Positions 8,200 to 17,354 are shown, numbered from the stretch's first letter. The stretch: DNA of 64,000 bases from Thiomicrorhabdus sp. 6S3-12 (GCF_017571475.1 NZ_JAGETW010000004.1:124001-188000), one strand, 5' to 3'. Program-made: numbers and translations. Notes: generated by a model not told the origin, from the sequence alone.

Positions 8200-9312
8200 G
8201 TGATTAAGCAGCAACCGTCTTGCGAACATGGAGGCCAGATTTTTGCGTTTGCCAAACGCAACGCGGTAGCGCTCGACCAGGTGCTGGATTTCTCCGCCAG
8301 CATTAATCCCCAGACGCCCAAAATAGATTGGAACCGCCTGCAACAGAAAGCCAGATCGGAACTCCCTCACTACCCTCCCGAACGTGACGAAACTCTTTCG
8401 CCCTTGCTGCCGCTGTTGGCCGAGCGATTTTCGCTCAAGGCGGAGCAAATCTTGTTAAGCAACGGAACCACTCAGGCAATCCACCAGCTCTTTGCTTCTC
8501 TTCGCCCGCAGCAAAGCGTACTGTTTACACCGATATACGGCGAGTACCGGCAGGCGGCACAAACACACAGTAAAGAGGTGATTGAATACCGATGCTGCCC
8601 GAGCCAGTGGAATGACGCCAGCATGCCCCTGCCACAAAACGGCGTCGTAGTCATGGTCAATCCTGGGACGCCGCAGGGGAACTACCTGTCTCCGGAAAAG
8701 CTGCTGCCACTGCTTGAAGCCGTACATCTAAAAAACTCTTGGTTACTGATTGATGAATCCTTTTTGCCTTTTATCGGTTTTGCCAGTGAACTCAGCGTCC
8801 GTCAATGGCTGAAGCGCTACCCGAAATTGATCGTCATACAATCGCTGACCAAATTTTATGCCTGTCCTGGAGTGCGCATAGGCGCTCTTTTCAGTGGTTG
8901 CGCACAAACCAAGTCATTTCTACCGCAGCTGTGGCCAATCTCATCTTTGGATCGACTCTGGCTCAGTCAGGCGATACAGGATCCGGGGCATATCATGAAT
9001 ACCCGGCACTGGTTAGAAACGGTCAAACCGAAATTTCTACAGGAACTCGTGCAACTGCCGATTGTCGACAAACTCTATCCGGGCGACGTTAATTTTGTCT
9101 TGCTGCGTTTTACGCAGCCGGTCGGTCGCGTCCAACAGTATCTTGAAACACAGGGCATAATGATCCGCCCCGTACAGAGTTTCGGTTTCAGTGCGTACCA
9201 TGCCCGTCTGGCGATAAAGTCCGCTCCCGATAACACCCGCTTAATCGAGGCACTTAACGCCCTGAGTCGACCTAATACGGAAAAACAGTATGCCAGAAAC
9301 AACGCTCTGTAA
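8200..9312 (+). CDS. cobD: PLP-dependent threonine-phosphate decarboxylase-like enzyme (CobD/CobC)
   Basis: Class I/II aminotransferase-fold enzyme expected to make (R)-1-amino-2-propanol phosphate from threonine phosphate for the nucleotide loop linker. Features: an N-terminal HGGQIFAFAK segment as in CobD/HisC-like enzymes, LDFSASINP, the substrate loop VNPGTPQGNYL in place of the usual NPNNPTG, and the PLP lysine in SLTKFYACPGVRIG near residue 224. Length 370 aa is standard. The start is GTG at 8200, forced by an in-frame stop at 8194, with GGAG seven bases upstream. The end overlaps cbiB by 23 bases, a sign of coupling. Naming differs between species (cobC in Pseudomonas, cobD in Salmonella). 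Confidence 0.87.
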   Translation: MIKQQPSCEHGGQIFAFAKRNAVALDQVLDFSASINPQTPKIDWNRLQQKARSELPHYPPERDETLSPLLPLLAERFSLKAEQILLSNGTTQAIHQLFASLRPQQSVLFTPIYGEYRQAAQTHSKEVIEYRCCPSQWNDASMPLPQNGVVVMVNPGTPQGNYLSPEKLLPLLEAVHLKNSWLLIDESFLPFIGFASELSVRQWLKRYPKLIVIQSLTKFYACPGVRIGALFSGCAQTKSFLPQLWPISSLDRLWLSQAIQDPGHIMNTRHWLETVKPKFLQELVQLPIVDKLYPGDVNFVLLRFTQPVGRVQQYLETQGIMIRPVQSFGFSAYHARLAIKSAPDNTRLIEALNALSRPNTEKQYARNNAL

Positions 9313-10231
9313 CTGGCTGGTCATGAACTCCGCCATCGCTGCCTGTGCACTGTTACTCGACCGGCTATTTGGCGAGTTTCTGCAACGCAGCCACCCTGTC
9401 GTGCTGATCGGCAGGTTTATCAGCGCGTTTGAACGGCGTTTATATGCTGACTCATTCAGGCACGGCGTTTTGCTTTGGCTGGCAACGCTTGCCGTCGCGC
9501 TGACGGGCGCTTTTCTGACGCTATGGTTGGTGCAGATGCTGCCCGGCTGGCTGGCTTTTCTGCTGACGACTGTACTGGCATCTACACTGTTGGCGCACAG
9601 AATGCTCTACGATTCAGTTAATGCGGTTTTATACAGCCCACAGCCGCAGGAATCCGTGGCAATGCTGGTCAGCCGCGATACTCAGAGCATGAGTCATGCC
9701 GATGCTTATAAGGCGGCGATCGAAACCTATGCAGAGAACCTCTCCGACGGTGTGATTGCACCTTTATTTTTTCTGCTTCTGTTCGGGCTGCCGGGCATTG
9801 TTTTCTATAAAACGGTCAATACTTTGGATTCCATGGTTGGTTATCGAACCCAACGCTATGAAAAATTCGGGAAGTTTTCGGCTCGCATCGATGATCTGGC
9901 CAACTGGATTCCGGCGCGCATCAGTGCCATTTTGATTATGCTGCTTAACCGGCAATGGCGCTTCTGGTCGTTCTATACTAACGGCAACCAGCACAAAAGT
10001 CCGAATGCCGGCCACCCTATTACCGCCATGGCGTTATCATGCCGCTGCCGTCTCGGCGGGCCGACCGCTTATTTCGGACAGCTGCAAGAAAAAGCCTATT
10101 TCGGTCGCCGGCACGACACTCGATCCGTCACCTCTGCGCATCTTCAGTGTGCTCTGAAGCGCCGTAATGCAATCGATCTGACACTCATTGCCGGCTGTAT
10201 AGCGCTTGGCATAATCTGTCATCACGTTTAA
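9290..10231 (+). CDS. cbiB: Adenosylcobinamide-phosphate synthase
   Basis: Inner-membrane enzyme that joins adenosylcobyric acid to aminopropanol (phosphate) to give cobinamide (phosphate). Family features: LLDRLFGEFLQRSHPVVLIGRFI at the N terminus (normally DxxxGDPxxxxHPVxxxG), the EnlSDGVIAPLFFLLLFGLPG segment with YAENLSDGVIAP, TVNTLDSMVGYR, and KSPNAGHPITAMA near residue 240. Several hydrophobic helices span the protein. Length 313 aa is normal. It overlaps cobD by 23 bases and lies 15 bases before btuF. The usual GDP box is changed to GEF here, a mild deviation. Confidence 0.92.
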   Translation: MPETTLCNWLVMNSAIAACALLLDRLFGEFLQRSHPVVLIGRFISAFERRLYADSFRHGVLLWLATLAVALTGAFLTLWLVQMLPGWLAFLLTTVLASTLLAHRMLYDSVNAVLYSPQPQESVAMLVSRDTQSMSHADAYKAAIETYAENLSDGVIAPLFFLLLFGLPGIVFYKTVNTLDSMVGYRTQRYEKFGKFSARIDDLANWIPARISAILIMLLNRQWRFWSFYTNGNQHKSPNAGHPITAMALSCRCRLGGPTAYFGQLQEKAYFGRRHDTRSVTSAHLQCALKRRNAIDLTLIAGCIALGIICHHV

Positions 10232-10246
10232 ACAAAGGAATGCTTT

Positions 10247-11149
10247 ATGCCGTTAACCGTCGCTAACTTGCTTAAGTTGTGCAGTTTTTTTCTGTTACTG
10301 CTTGCGTCCTCCGGCAATGCCGCATCGCAAAGTGATCCGACAGAGTCACTCTCGCCACGTATCATTTCACTGGCTCCGCACCTGACGGAAATGGTCTATT
10401 CGGCCGGAGCGGGCGAGCAGCTTATCGGCGTAGTCAACTATTCCGACTACCCTCCCGAAGCCAAAAAACTACCGATCATCGGCAGCTATAACGCAATTAA
10501 TTTGGAACGGATTGTCGAAATGCGCCCCGACCTAATTCTGACCTGGCGCTCCGGCAATCGTTTACAGGATCTGCAACGCCTCAAAGAGCTACAGGAAAAA
10601 CTGGGGTTCAGAATTTATGAATCCGAGATCGAAACACTCGAGGATATTCCGGACCTGATCGCCCGTATAGGGAAACTGGCCGGAACCCAAACAACCGCCA
10701 ATCTCAAAGCCCGTCAACTGCGCGCACAACTTGGAGAATTACGGCACAAATACGCTTCCAGTGAAGCGGTTTCGGTTTTTTATCAGATCTGGAACAAACC
10801 GCTGATTACCATGGGTAAAAATCAGTTTATCAGTCTCGGCATCAATCTGTGCGGCGGGCGTAATATCTTCGACGATCTGGGCAATCTAACCGGACAGGTC
10901 TCGCTGGAGACGGTTATTCTGCGCAACCCGCAGGTCATTCTTCTCGGCGGTCAGAAAGCCTTCCAGAGCGACTGGTATCAGGCATGGCAAAACTATCCCA
11001 ACGTTCAAGCGGTCAAAAACGGTAGAGTGCATAAACTGAACAACGACCTCTACCAGCGGCCTACCGAACGCTTCATCGACGCCTTGGCCCCTCTGTGTGC
11101 ATTACTGGAACAGGCAAGACACAATCGTGACCTATCAACGACACAATAA
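10247..11149 (+). CDS. btuF: Periplasmic cobalamin-binding protein, BtuF-like
   Basis: Substrate-binding protein of an ABC importer for B12. It has a signal peptide (hydrophobic LCSFFLLLLASSGNA, cleavage likely after NAA near residue 26) and the type III binding-protein fold with RIISLAPHLTEMVYSAG, GVVNYSDYPPEAKKLP and NLERIVEMRPDLILTWRSGN, closely resembling E. coli BtuF. Length is 300 aa. Genes for the permease BtuC and ATPase BtuD are not adjacent, so the partner must be encoded elsewhere or the protein is used for salvage by another importer. It is the last gene of the mscS-cobO-cobD-cbiB run and is followed by a terminator-like hairpin. Confidence 0.88.
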   Translation: MPLTVANLLKLCSFFLLLLASSGNAASQSDPTESLSPRIISLAPHLTEMVYSAGAGEQLIGVVNYSDYPPEAKKLPIIGSYNAINLERIVEMRPDLILTWRSGNRLQDLQRLKELQEKLGFRIYESEIETLEDIPDLIARIGKLAGTQTTANLKARQLRAQLGELRHKYASSEAVSVFYQIWNKPLITMGKNQFISLGINLCGGRNIFDDLGNLTGQVSLETVILRNPQVILLGGQKAFQSDWYQAWQNYPNVQAVKNGRVHKLNNDLYQRPTERFIDALAPLCALLEQARHNRDLSTTQ

Positions 11150-11150
11150 A

Positions 11151-11186
11151 AAACACCGCGACCCGAAAATTCGAGTGGCGGCGTTT
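11151..11186. terminator. Bidirectional terminator-like hairpin between btuF and the DUF3817 gene
   Basis: A 17-bp imperfect stem (14 of 17 paired) runs from 11151-11167 to 11170-11186. On the minus strand it is followed by TTTTTTATT, so it ends the comEC-lpxK-kdsB side well. On the plus strand only a short T-run follows. It separates two convergent transcription units. Confidence 0.75.
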
Positions 11187-11211
11187 GCTTTAGGAGAGTA
11201 GAAATCTTACT

Positions 11212-11532
11212 TTAAGCGAAACGGCTTTTCGGCTTCAAGACCTTTGCTTTATAAATAAAGGTTCCGAGAGGAATAAAGGAAGCGAAAAAACCGCTCATGG
11301 TGCTGAAAAATCCGAGGTGTCCTTTCATGGCATGGGTAAACAATACGATATTGAAGAGAACGAATAACACGCCGTGAATCGGTCCGATAATCTTAACCGC
11401 CTCCGGAATTCCCATCGCATATTTCATCGGCATAGCAACCAACAATAGCAGTAACAGAGAAGTCCCTTCCAATAAGGCGGCCACTTTCAAAATAGAAAAA
11501 TTGCTGGTTGAACTGGTTTGACTCGACTGCAT
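11212..11532 (-). CDS. DUF3817 family integral membrane protein
   Basis: Small inner-membrane protein of unknown function. About three hydrophobic helices are visible: ILKVAALLEGTSLLLLLLVA, the segment around IIGPIHGVLFVLFNIVLFTHAM, and FFSTMSGFFASFIPLGTF. The motif EGTSLLLLLLVAMPMKY and the GPIHGVLF histidine are typical of DUF3817. I place the start at 11532 (106 aa) because AAGGA lies seven bases upstream; the frame is open to 11571 without a ribosome site. It closes the minus-strand run that starts at comEC, with about 200 bases between it and the next small membrane gene. Confidence 0.8.
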   Translation of the reverse strand: MQSSQTSSTSNFSILKVAALLEGTSLLLLLLVAMPMKYAMGIPEAVKIIGPIHGVLFVLFNIVLFTHAMKGHLGFFSTMSGFFASFIPLGTFIYKAKVLKPKSRFA

Positions 11533-11733
11533 AACTCGATCCTTGCATCTTGAAGTAATATCGATGATCACGCTTTGTCCGAAAAATAAACAGAGACAGC
11601 ATAACGCCGCTGCGGATCACTTTGAATTACAACTTATTATGAAGATCGAAAAACAAAAGCCAATAGAGGATTCTTAAGAAACCCTTGATATTTAATAAAT
11701 CTATCCACCAATAAGGTTAAATTATCAACTAAA

Positions 11734-11940
11734 TCAACTGCTTTCGCCGCCGGTTGCCAGATAATACAGCAGATAACCGCCGTAGATCACAACCAGTACA
11801 ATGCTGAGAATCGTCACAGGGCGCATTCCCTGCTGTTCAATCTGATAGCCCTGACTTTCAAGTTTACGCTGGCGGATCTTATGTTTTATCAGCCAGTAGA
11901 AAAAGTAGATTATCGCCAGAAGGGTAATGTATTTAAGCAT
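11734..11940 (-). CDS. Small two-helix membrane protein, unknown
   Basis: A 68-aa protein with one hydrophobic helix at each end (ITLLAIIYFFYWLI and TILSIVLVVIYGGYLLYYL) separated by a basic loop rich in Lys, Arg and Gln. I do not recognise the family. It begins 36 bases after kdsB on the same strand and may be read from the same transcript. The ribosome site is weak. The clear membrane pattern and position make it more likely real than chance. Confidence 0.6.
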   Translation of the reverse strand: MLKYITLLAIIYFFYWLIKHKIRQRKLESQGYQIEQQGMRPVTILSIVLVVIYGGYLLYYLATGGESS

Positions 11941-11976
11941 AGAAGAAAGCGTTTCCTGTTGCTCTGTAATTCGCCG

Positions 11977-12747
11977 TTATGCTCCGTCTCCGGACGTCAT
12001 AAGTTGACGGACTCTCTGTAGATCCTGTTCCGTATCCACCCCGACACCGGCATCCATCAATGCATCCAATACCAGAATTTTTTCGCCGTGCCACAGAACC
12101 CGTAACTGCTCAAGCTTCTCAATCTGCTCCAACTCACACTCCGGCCAAGCCACATAGCGTTTTACAAATCCAGCGCGGTATGCGTAAAGCCCGATATGTC
12201 GGCGATAAAGATTGCAGGAAGGCAAATGCTCTTTGCTCTGCGCAAACTCATCGCGCGCCCATGGAAGCGGTGCACGACTGAAAGTCAGGGCAAAATCGTT
12301 CGCATCACGGCTGACCTTAACCGCATTCGGATCAAATAGCACCTGCGCCGAATCAATCTCTTCGCACAGAGTCGCCATTGGCACACTCGGATTCTCCTCC
12401 AGCCCCTGAGCGACCTGATGAATCAACTCCGGAGGCAACATCGGTTCGTCACCCTGGACATTGACGATAATCTGCTCGTCACCGATCAGACTCAGTTCGA
12501 TCACTTCAGCAATCCGTTCTGTACCGGACTGGTGATGCTCACCGGTAATACAGACCTCCGCGCCGAACGCGTGACATGCGTCGGCAACCTCGTGGGATTC
12601 GGTCGCGATAATGATTCGGCTAGCACCGGATTTTTTCGCCTGCATCCAAGTCCAATACACCATCGGGTAGCCATTGATCTCCATAAGCGGCTTTCGCGGC
12701 AGTCTGCTTGACTGCAGGCGAGCGGGAATAATCACCACAAATGACAT
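11977..12747 (-). CDS. kdsB: 3-deoxy-manno-octulosonate cytidylyltransferase
   Basis: Activates Kdo with CTP to CMP-Kdo for lipopolysaccharide inner-core synthesis in the cytoplasm. The nucleotide-binding start VVIIPARLQSSRLPRKPLMEI (residues 3-23), VNVQGDEPMLPPELI, the segment ALPWARD-like FSRAPLPWARD, and HIGLYAYRAGFVKRYV are diagnostic. Length 256 aa is usual. It follows ycaR closely on the minus strand in the lpxK-ycaR-kdsB order common to gammaproteobacteria. Confidence 0.96.
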   Translation of the reverse strand: MSFVVIIPARLQSSRLPRKPLMEINGYPMVYWTWMQAKKSGASRIIIATESHEVADACHAFGAEVCITGEHHQSGTERIAEVIELSLIGDEQIIVNVQGDEPMLPPELIHQVAQGLEENPSVPMATLCEEIDSAQVLFDPNAVKVSRDANDFALTFSRAPLPWARDEFAQSKEHLPSCNLYRRHIGLYAYRAGFVKRYVAWPECELEQIEKLEQLRVLWHGEKILVLDALMDAGVGVDTEQDLQRVRQLMTSGDGA

Positions 12748-12785
12748 TCTGAGTCCTTTAGAGTTTTATTTTGCTTGAGGAAAAA

Positions 12786-12986
12786 TTACGCTTTCTGCTT
12801 GCGGTACTTTTCCGCTTCTTCGGCGCTGATTTGACGCGCTTCGTCTTCCAGAAGAATTGGAATACCGTCACGGATGGGATAAGCAAGATTGGCCGAGGTT
12901 GAAATCAATTCTTGCTGTTCCTTATCGAACACCAGCTTGGTTTTACTGACCGGACAGACCAGAATTTCCAGAAGTTTAGGATCCAT
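12786..12986 (-). CDS. ycaR: Trm112/UPF0434 family small protein (YcaR-like)
   Basis: A 66-aa protein with the family pattern [14 protein letters not shown] at the N terminus and [18 protein letters not shown] in the middle. In E. coli YcaR the first motif is CPVC; here it is CPVS and the later cysteine is also replaced, so only one cysteine remains and zinc binding as in Trm112 is unlikely. Function in this branch is unknown. It sits between lpxK and kdsB, its normal place. Confidence 0.88.
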   Translation of the reverse strand: MDPKLLEILVCPVSKTKLVFDKEQQELISTSANLAYPIRDGIPILLEDEARQISAEEAEKYRKQKA

Positions 12987-13039
12987 AATTCTCTCTTTAT
13001 TCTTTATTCACAGCGGGTTAACGGACAATAAACACGTCA

Positions 13040-14053
13040 TCAATTCTGCAATTTTTGCAAAATGAGGGTCAACAGTTCGTTATCGACCTGCGTTTCTACT
13101 TCCAAAGCCCACCAGTTCTTCGCATTGAGCTGCTGAGCGATGGGAAGACATTTTACCGCATCTTTAGTCGTCATAATCAGCGGTTTTTGCGGATCGAATC
13201 GCTTGAGATCATCGCGATTATAAGCCTGATGATCCTTAAAAGGATGTCTGTTCTGTTTGGCGACATAGGGTTCAAGCGTGTCGAAAAAACGCTTCGGGTT
13301 ACCGATCCCGGCAATGGCATTGACCTCTTGTCCGGAGAAAGTCTCTACCGCTAGAGTCACCTCACCGTTCAGCAGATTTCGCAGAACTGTCGGCTTAAGT
13401 TGCATCCCGTATCGCGGTGGCAGCTTTCTCTGCAGACTGTTTCCAAGCTTAAGTTGATTGTTGCCGTTAATCACCACCGCGTCGACCTCGGTGATTCTCT
13501 GCAAAGGCTCTCTTAGCGGTCCCGCCGGCAAACACCAGCCATTACCGAACTGACGTTCGCCGTCGACGACAACCAGTTCAATATCGCGCTGCATACCAAA
13601 ATGCTGCAAACCGTCATCGCTAAGAATGACATCGCAAGCCTGCTCTTTTTCAATCAGTCCGATTGCCTGATCCCTTTTCGGTCCGACAGCTATCGGCACC
13701 TGTAACTGTTTGGCCAGCAGCAAAGGCTCATCTCCGACCAGAATAGGATTGCTTTCCGCGGTAACGGCCTGCGGCCAGGTCTGGCTTTGCCCTCCGTAGC
13801 CGCGGCTGACGATCCCGACTTTCAAACCGCGTTGCTGCAAGGCCCGGGTCAGCCAGATGATCAAGGGGGTTTTACCGCTGCCTCCGACGACCAGATTGCC
13901 CACAACGATCACTTTCGCGCCATGGGCGTCGGTCTGCCGGGTCTGGTTGAACTTTTTCAAACGGCGTTCCGCTTCCAGACAGACCAGTTTGGAAACCGGC
14001 CAGAGCAGACCCGACAACCAATTCTTTTTATACCAGAAGTTTGGCCAACTCAC
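13040..14053 (-). CDS. lpxK: Tetraacyldisaccharide 4'-kinase
   Basis: Phosphorylates lipid A disaccharide at the 4' position, late in lipid A synthesis at the inner face of the inner membrane. The Walker A motif is VGNLVVGGSGKTPLIIWL near residues 51-68, preceded by the N-terminal hydrophobic WLSGLLWPVSKLVC segment. The motifs LSDDGLQHFGMQRDIELVVVD and PAGPLREP are also typical. Length 337 aa is normal. It lies 43 bases after comEC. The msbA or exbBD genes often found next to it are absent. Confidence 0.95.
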   Translation of the reverse strand: MSWPNFWYKKNWLSGLLWPVSKLVCLEAERRLKKFNQTRQTDAHGAKVIVVGNLVVGGSGKTPLIIWLTRALQQRGLKVGIVSRGYGGQSQTWPQAVTAESNPILVGDEPLLLAKQLQVPIAVGPKRDQAIGLIEKEQACDVILSDDGLQHFGMQRDIELVVVDGERQFGNGWCLPAGPLREPLQRITEVDAVVINGNNQLKLGNSLQRKLPPRYGMQLKPTVLRNLLNGEVTLAVETFSGQEVNAIAGIGNPKRFFDTLEPYVAKQNRHPFKDHQAYNRDDLKRFDPQKPLIMTTKDAVKCLPIAQQLNAKNWWALEVETQVDNELLTLILQKLQN

Positions 14054-14095
14054 CTCGGCTCCTTTAATCGCAACAAGCGTTTCAAGACAGCATCC

Positions 14096-16816
14096 TCACT
14101 TTATCGTTTCAGAACAGCGCTGATAATACCATTTTGCACGCGTTCTGCGTGCCTGATCTATCAATTCGATTTTGCGCGGCGTCACCCGCCAGCGCATTGC
14201 CCCCGAACAGGCCGTATTATATAACTGTGCCGTCGGGTTAAAACGTTGCAAACGCTCAACAAGCGCATCATTAGGAAAATCAAAACGGTTCCGGTAGCCA
14301 GCTGAAAAGATCACCACCTGTGGATCGAGTCTTTTTAACCAACGCTCGGAAGAAGAATGCCGGCTACCGTGGTGTCCGGCAATCAGAATTTCCGTCGCCC
14401 CCAGACCTGTGCCGAGTCGTTGCAGAAGTTTATGCTCGCCTCTAGCACTTAAATCACCGGGGATGAGCAGTGTTTTAGCATTCTCCCCTGCTCCGCTTGT
14501 CACCCGCAAAACACAGGACAGATCGTTATCACTGATTGTCTGATCGGCGAGGTCTGAACTCTGCGGCGATAAGAACTCAAATTGTACCTGATCCCATTGC
14601 CAGCTCATGCCGCGCAAACAGTGCTGCGAATCCAGCTCGTCCGGAAGCGCAAGCTTATCTAGCTGACTGCTCAACACCTGCTTGATCGGCAAGCGGTCGA
14701 TCAAATACTGCAGACCACCGGCATGATCGCTATCCGAGTGGCTGACGACCAGTTTATCAATCACTGGTGCAGACTGTCCTCGCCACCACGGAAGCAAAGC
14801 AAACTGCGCGGCTGCGACTCGCCCCCATTGCGGTCCGGCATCATACACCAGCAGATGGTTGCGAGTTTTAATCGCCACAGACATGCCCTGACCGACATCA
14901 AATACAGTCAATTCAAAGGAACCGGATTGCCATGAATCTTTTTTCGGCTGCAGACAGAGCCAAAGAACGCACACAAGCAACAGCAACCAGAATCCATTTT
15001 TGAATGCGCCTGATCCTCTTACCGTTTGCTCACGATAAACTTCTGACAAACTATCTGCAGAGCGTAATGAGGCATTCAGGCTCTGACGATATTTTGCTAT
15101 AAAAATGAACAGTCGCCAAACGGAAAACAGCAACAGGTAGACGGCACACAGCCATAACAGCGATTTGCTGCCGGTAAACCATTGCAGATTCAGAGCTTCC
15201 TGCCATTGCTGAATAGCCTGCAGATAGCGCCACAGGCTGTGCCAAATCCAGTCATTCAGTGTCAGAAATGGGGTTGCGACAGAAACTGAAACCAGACTGA
15301 GAATACTGCTGAAAAACAGTAGCGGCAGCCCTGCCAGTGTAACCACCGGTACGGCCACTAAATTAGCAATAAAGGCGAGTAACGGCAGCTGGTGAAATTG
15401 CCACACCAGCAGCGGAGCCAAACCGATTGTCAGCACCGCCTGAATAATTACCAGCTGTTGCCATCGCGGACGCGTTTTAATTTTTGGGAGTGACCAAAAG
15501 ATCAGCGCCACAGCGCTAAAGGAGAGCCAGAACCCGGGACTCAGTACTGAACGCGAATCGTACAAAACCACAGTACCGGCCGCTATCGCCAGCGCACTCC
15601 AAGTTTGAAAACGTCTTTGCAGAAAAAGAAACAGCAGTACGCTGGTCACCATTAACCAGGCACGCTGCGTCGGGATGGACAGACCTGACAGCAACAGATA
15701 GAAACTGGCAAATATAGCAGCGCCAACGCCCATCCAGACCGGTAAATAAATGAATTCCAACCGGTAAACACCAAGCAACCACAAGCCCTTAAACAGAAGT
15801 GCGCCGAGGATCGCCATAATTCCCATATGCAATCCGGAAATGGCCATCAGATGGATGGTTCCGGTTTCCTGCAGAAGTCGCCAGTCATCATCGCTCATCA
15901 AACCTTTCTCGCCAAAAAGCAAGGCTTGGTAAATACGCCAATATTCATGACTACCAAGACGTTCGCTGAAACGATCCAGTAACCGCTGACGCCAAGAACG
16001 CCAATCGAGAAAAGACGCTTCGGCCACCTGTATGGCAAACGACTTCTTGCCGACACCCACTTCAGTGTCGGCGGGATATGGCCAATTCAGCTGTACCCAG
16101 TTTGCCAACTTCGATCTTTTCTCGACACTGTATTCAGGAAGGTAACCTTTAGCAGCAATCCCCTGCTGAAACAGATGAGTTTCGTAATCGCCGGCCAGAA
16201 AATTTTGCGATGCATGAATCGATTTTAATTTAACGGCAAGCACCCAGGTTTCTCCGACTTGCGGTAGAGCATGCTTTGAAAACCATTCGCTGCTTGCCGA
16301 TCCGGGACGCAAATAAAGCGCCGTTTCCACCCGCGGCTGCATAAAAGTAAACGTTTGGTAGGACGCTTCAGCATTTTCTTCGGCATCGGAAAGCAAGGCG
16401 CCAACCGGCTGTAACGCTTTTAATCGCAGAGCGAGTTTAATACGTTTTAAACCCGCCGCAGTTTCGGAATTACCGGCTACTTCTTGAGGAATTTCCAGGT
16501 TGAGTATTTCGGCTTCAACCAAAAAATGTTTACCTGAGGCATTTTCCGGCAAGTTTAAGGAAAAAAAACTCTGCCAAAATGCCCAGCTGAAACCTATAAT
16601 AAGTCCCGCGCATAGATTCAACGCTGCCCCGGATTTTTTAATAAGACCCGCTTCCGGTTTCGTCTTTGACCTACGAACTTGATAGTAAACAGTAAAAACG
16701 ATAATCAGCAGACTTATAATCGCCGCACAGATTGCGATAAAAATACTCGGACGCTCTGCCAATGCGTAAAATAGGGTAACGGCCGAAATAAAACCGATAA
16801 CAAAATAGTAAACCAT
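14096..16816 (-). CDS. comEC: DNA internalisation channel ComEC/Rec2
   Basis: Inner-membrane protein that carries single-stranded DNA into the cytoplasm during natural transformation. Order of parts: two N-terminal helices and a DUF4131-type region (about 1-230), a Competence domain with many helices and LLFGEKGLMSDDDWRLLQETGTIHLMAISGLHMGI (around 300), and a C-terminal metallo-beta-lactamase-like domain with FDVGQGMSVAIKT, VVSHSDSDHAGGL (metal-binding HxDxDH) and AGHHGSRHSSS. Length 906 aa is on the long side but normal for proteobacteria. Its start codon overlaps that of the divergent DUF2062 gene (shared CATG at 14 bases 16814-16817). No frameshift is seen, so it should be functional; other competence genes are outside the window. 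Confidence 0.93.
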   Translation of the reverse strand: MVYYFVIGFISAVTLFYALAERPSIFIAICAAIISLLIIVFTVYYQVRRSKTKPEAGLIKKSGAALNLCAGLIIGFSWAFWQSFFSLNLPENASGKHFLVEAEILNLEIPQEVAGNSETAAGLKRIKLALRLKALQPVGALLSDAEENAEASYQTFTFMQPRVETALYLRPGSASSEWFSKHALPQVGETWVLAVKLKSIHASQNFLAGDYETHLFQQGIAAKGYLPEYSVEKRSKLANWVQLNWPYPADTEVGVGKKSFAIQVAEASFLDWRSWRQRLLDRFSERLGSHEYWRIYQALLFGEKGLMSDDDWRLLQETGTIHLMAISGLHMGIMAILGALLFKGLWLLGVYRLEFIYLPVWMGVGAAIFASFYLLLSGLSIPTQRAWLMVTSVLLFLFLQRRFQTWSALAIAAGTVVLYDSRSVLSPGFWLSFSAVALIFWSLPKIKTRPRWQQLVIIQAVLTIGLAPLLVWQFHQLPLLAFIANLVAVPVVTLAGLPLLFFSSILSLVSVSVATPFLTLNDWIWHSLWRYLQAIQQWQEALNLQWFTGSKSLLWLCAVYLLLFSVWRLFIFIAKYRQSLNASLRSADSLSEVYREQTVRGSGAFKNGFWLLLLVCVLWLCLQPKKDSWQSGSFELTVFDVGQGMSVAIKTRNHLLVYDAGPQWGRVAAAQFALLPWWRGQSAPVIDKLVVSHSDSDHAGGLQYLIDRLPIKQVLSSQLDKLALPDELDSQHCLRGMSWQWDQVQFEFLSPQSSDLADQTISDNDLSCVLRVTSGAGENAKTLLIPGDLSARGEHKLLQRLGTGLGATEILIAGHHGSRHSSSERWLKRLDPQVVIFSAGYRNRFDFPNDALVERLQRFNPTAQLYNTACSGAMRWRVTPRKIELIDQARRTRAKWYYQRCSETIK

Positions 16817-17354
16817 GCCTAAAAAGCTTATTAAACGCTATATCCCCAGCCCGGAAAAAGTTAAAAAACTCAAAGGTTTAGGCTGGCTCGGAACCTGGTT
16901 GCACAATCCCAATATTTGGCATTTGCACAGACACTCCGTTGCCAAGGCGTTTTTTATCGGACTCTTCTGGATGGCAATCCCCGTGCCGTCGCAAATGATC
17001 ATCGCCGCACTGTTTGCAATCACCTTCCGAGCCAACCTTGCCTTGAGCATCGCTTTGGTGTGGATTTCCAACCCTCTTACTATGGGACCGATTTTTTACT
17101 TCAATTACGAAATCGGCTCGCTACTCCTCGGCCAGGAAGCGACGGCAAAGCTGCATTTCGAGTTAAGCTGGCACTGGCTCACTGAAGTCTTAGGTGAATT
17201 GTGGCAACCTCTGTATCTCGGCAGTACCGTCGTCGGGCTCGTACTCGGCGTTACCGGCTACTTCAGTATTCACTTCCTGTGGCGCCGTCACGTCCTTAAA
17301 CTCTGGCAAAGCCGCTGTAGAAATGCTCTGCACAAACGAAAAGCCGACAAATAA
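16815..17354 (+). CDS. DUF2062 domain membrane protein
   Basis: A 179-aa inner-membrane protein of unknown function. The start MPKKLIKRYIP and the segments WLHNPNIWHLHRHSVAKAFFIGLFWMAIPVPSQM and WISNPLTMGPIFYFNYEIG are hallmarks of DUF2062, whose members often sit beside comEC. Two to three helices are visible near residues 45-65, 75-95 and 135-160. The ATG at 16815 overlaps the comEC start on the other strand by two bases. Family motifs begin right at this Met, so the start is firm even though no strong ribosome site is present. Confidence 0.88.
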   Translation: MPKKLIKRYIPSPEKVKKLKGLGWLGTWLHNPNIWHLHRHSVAKAFFIGLFWMAIPVPSQMIIAALFAITFRANLALSIALVWISNPLTMGPIFYFNYEIGSLLLGQEATAKLHFELSWHWLTEVLGELWQPLYLGSTVVGLVLGVTGYFSIHFLWRRHVLKLWQSRCRNALHKRKADK

